Shown here: one piece after another, positions 63,956 to 64,000 of the stretch
How positions within the stretch are numbered: the first letter of the stretch is position 1
Layout of the letters: each line of letters opens with the position of its first letter
NCBI GenBank assembly: GCA_029237695.1
Contig: CM055265.1
Location: forward strand, 115,542,067 to 115,606,066
Length of the DNA stretch: 64,000 nucleotides
Direction: 5' to 3'
Source of the DNA: Conchocele bisecta
Taxonomy: Eukaryota; Mollusca; Bivalvia; Lucinida; Thyasiridae
Position numbers and translations under genes: made by a program
The notes under the pieces: generated by a model
Seen by the model: the letters and a program-made list of their open reading frames with translations, nothing else
What the model was told of the DNA's origin: nothing
Databases searched by the model: none

Positions 63956-64000
63956 GAAGCAATGATTTTTTTTATTCAGATTAGAAAAGGCTATCAGTAT

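Larger units (their letters stand above)
52573..64000 (+). other. Presumed intron / downstream DNA of the FAM167-like gene
   Basis: It begins with GTGAGTAC. No continuation exon was recognised among the frames of this 11.4-kb repeat-rich stretch, so the intron probably runs past the window. Confidence 0.4.

Overview
The window is animal nuclear DNA: spliced genes with GT-AG introns, a TATA box, poly(A) signals, V-domain SINEs and a dense load of short DNA transposons. The gene families and the very high content of fold-back repeats suggest a bivalve mollusc. I lean towards an imparidentian/dreissenid-type clam or mussel, but this is inference from general resemblance and nothing in the sequence proves the species.

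Only three protein-coding units are convincing. (1) A C/EBP-type bZIP transcription factor gene on the + strand, about 2.57-5.98 kb, with a TATA box, two perfect CREs upstream, a small upstream ORF, two coding exons (2798-3058 and 4631-5164, 264 codons in all), a 1.57 kb intron full of fold-back elements and an AT-rich 3' UTR. Its architecture resembles the CREB-inducible C/EBP immediate-early genes of molluscs and the uORF-controlled C/EBPs of vertebrates. (2) A complete Tc1/mariner element (30608-32182) with matching 24-bp inverted termini, TA target duplication and an intact 334-residue DD34E transposase. (3) The first recognisable coding exon of a FAM167 (DIORA) family gene (52051-52572), whose remaining exon(s) are not found before the window ends.

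Nearly everything else is made of interspersed inverted-repeat (fold-back/MITE) elements. I could define about 20 families by comparing copies within the window, and several have clean target duplications: TA (two families), TTAA (one), 8 bp (two) and 6 bp (several). There are also three V-domain SINEs, a 149-bp tandem satellite, a 162-bp tandem repeat, a near-identical 1.17-kb duplicated block (34342-35512 and 59887-61054), and homopolymer and simple repeats.

The most interesting signal is a class of mobile fold-back elements with TACGG-type termini and 6-bp target duplications. Their interior is an array of short palindromes repeated every ~21 bp (two helical turns). Three families with unrelated core sequences (19598-20294 and relatives; 61267-61636; 17435-17640) share this plan. 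In the best represented family the short linkers between palindromes occur in a conserved order from copy to copy.
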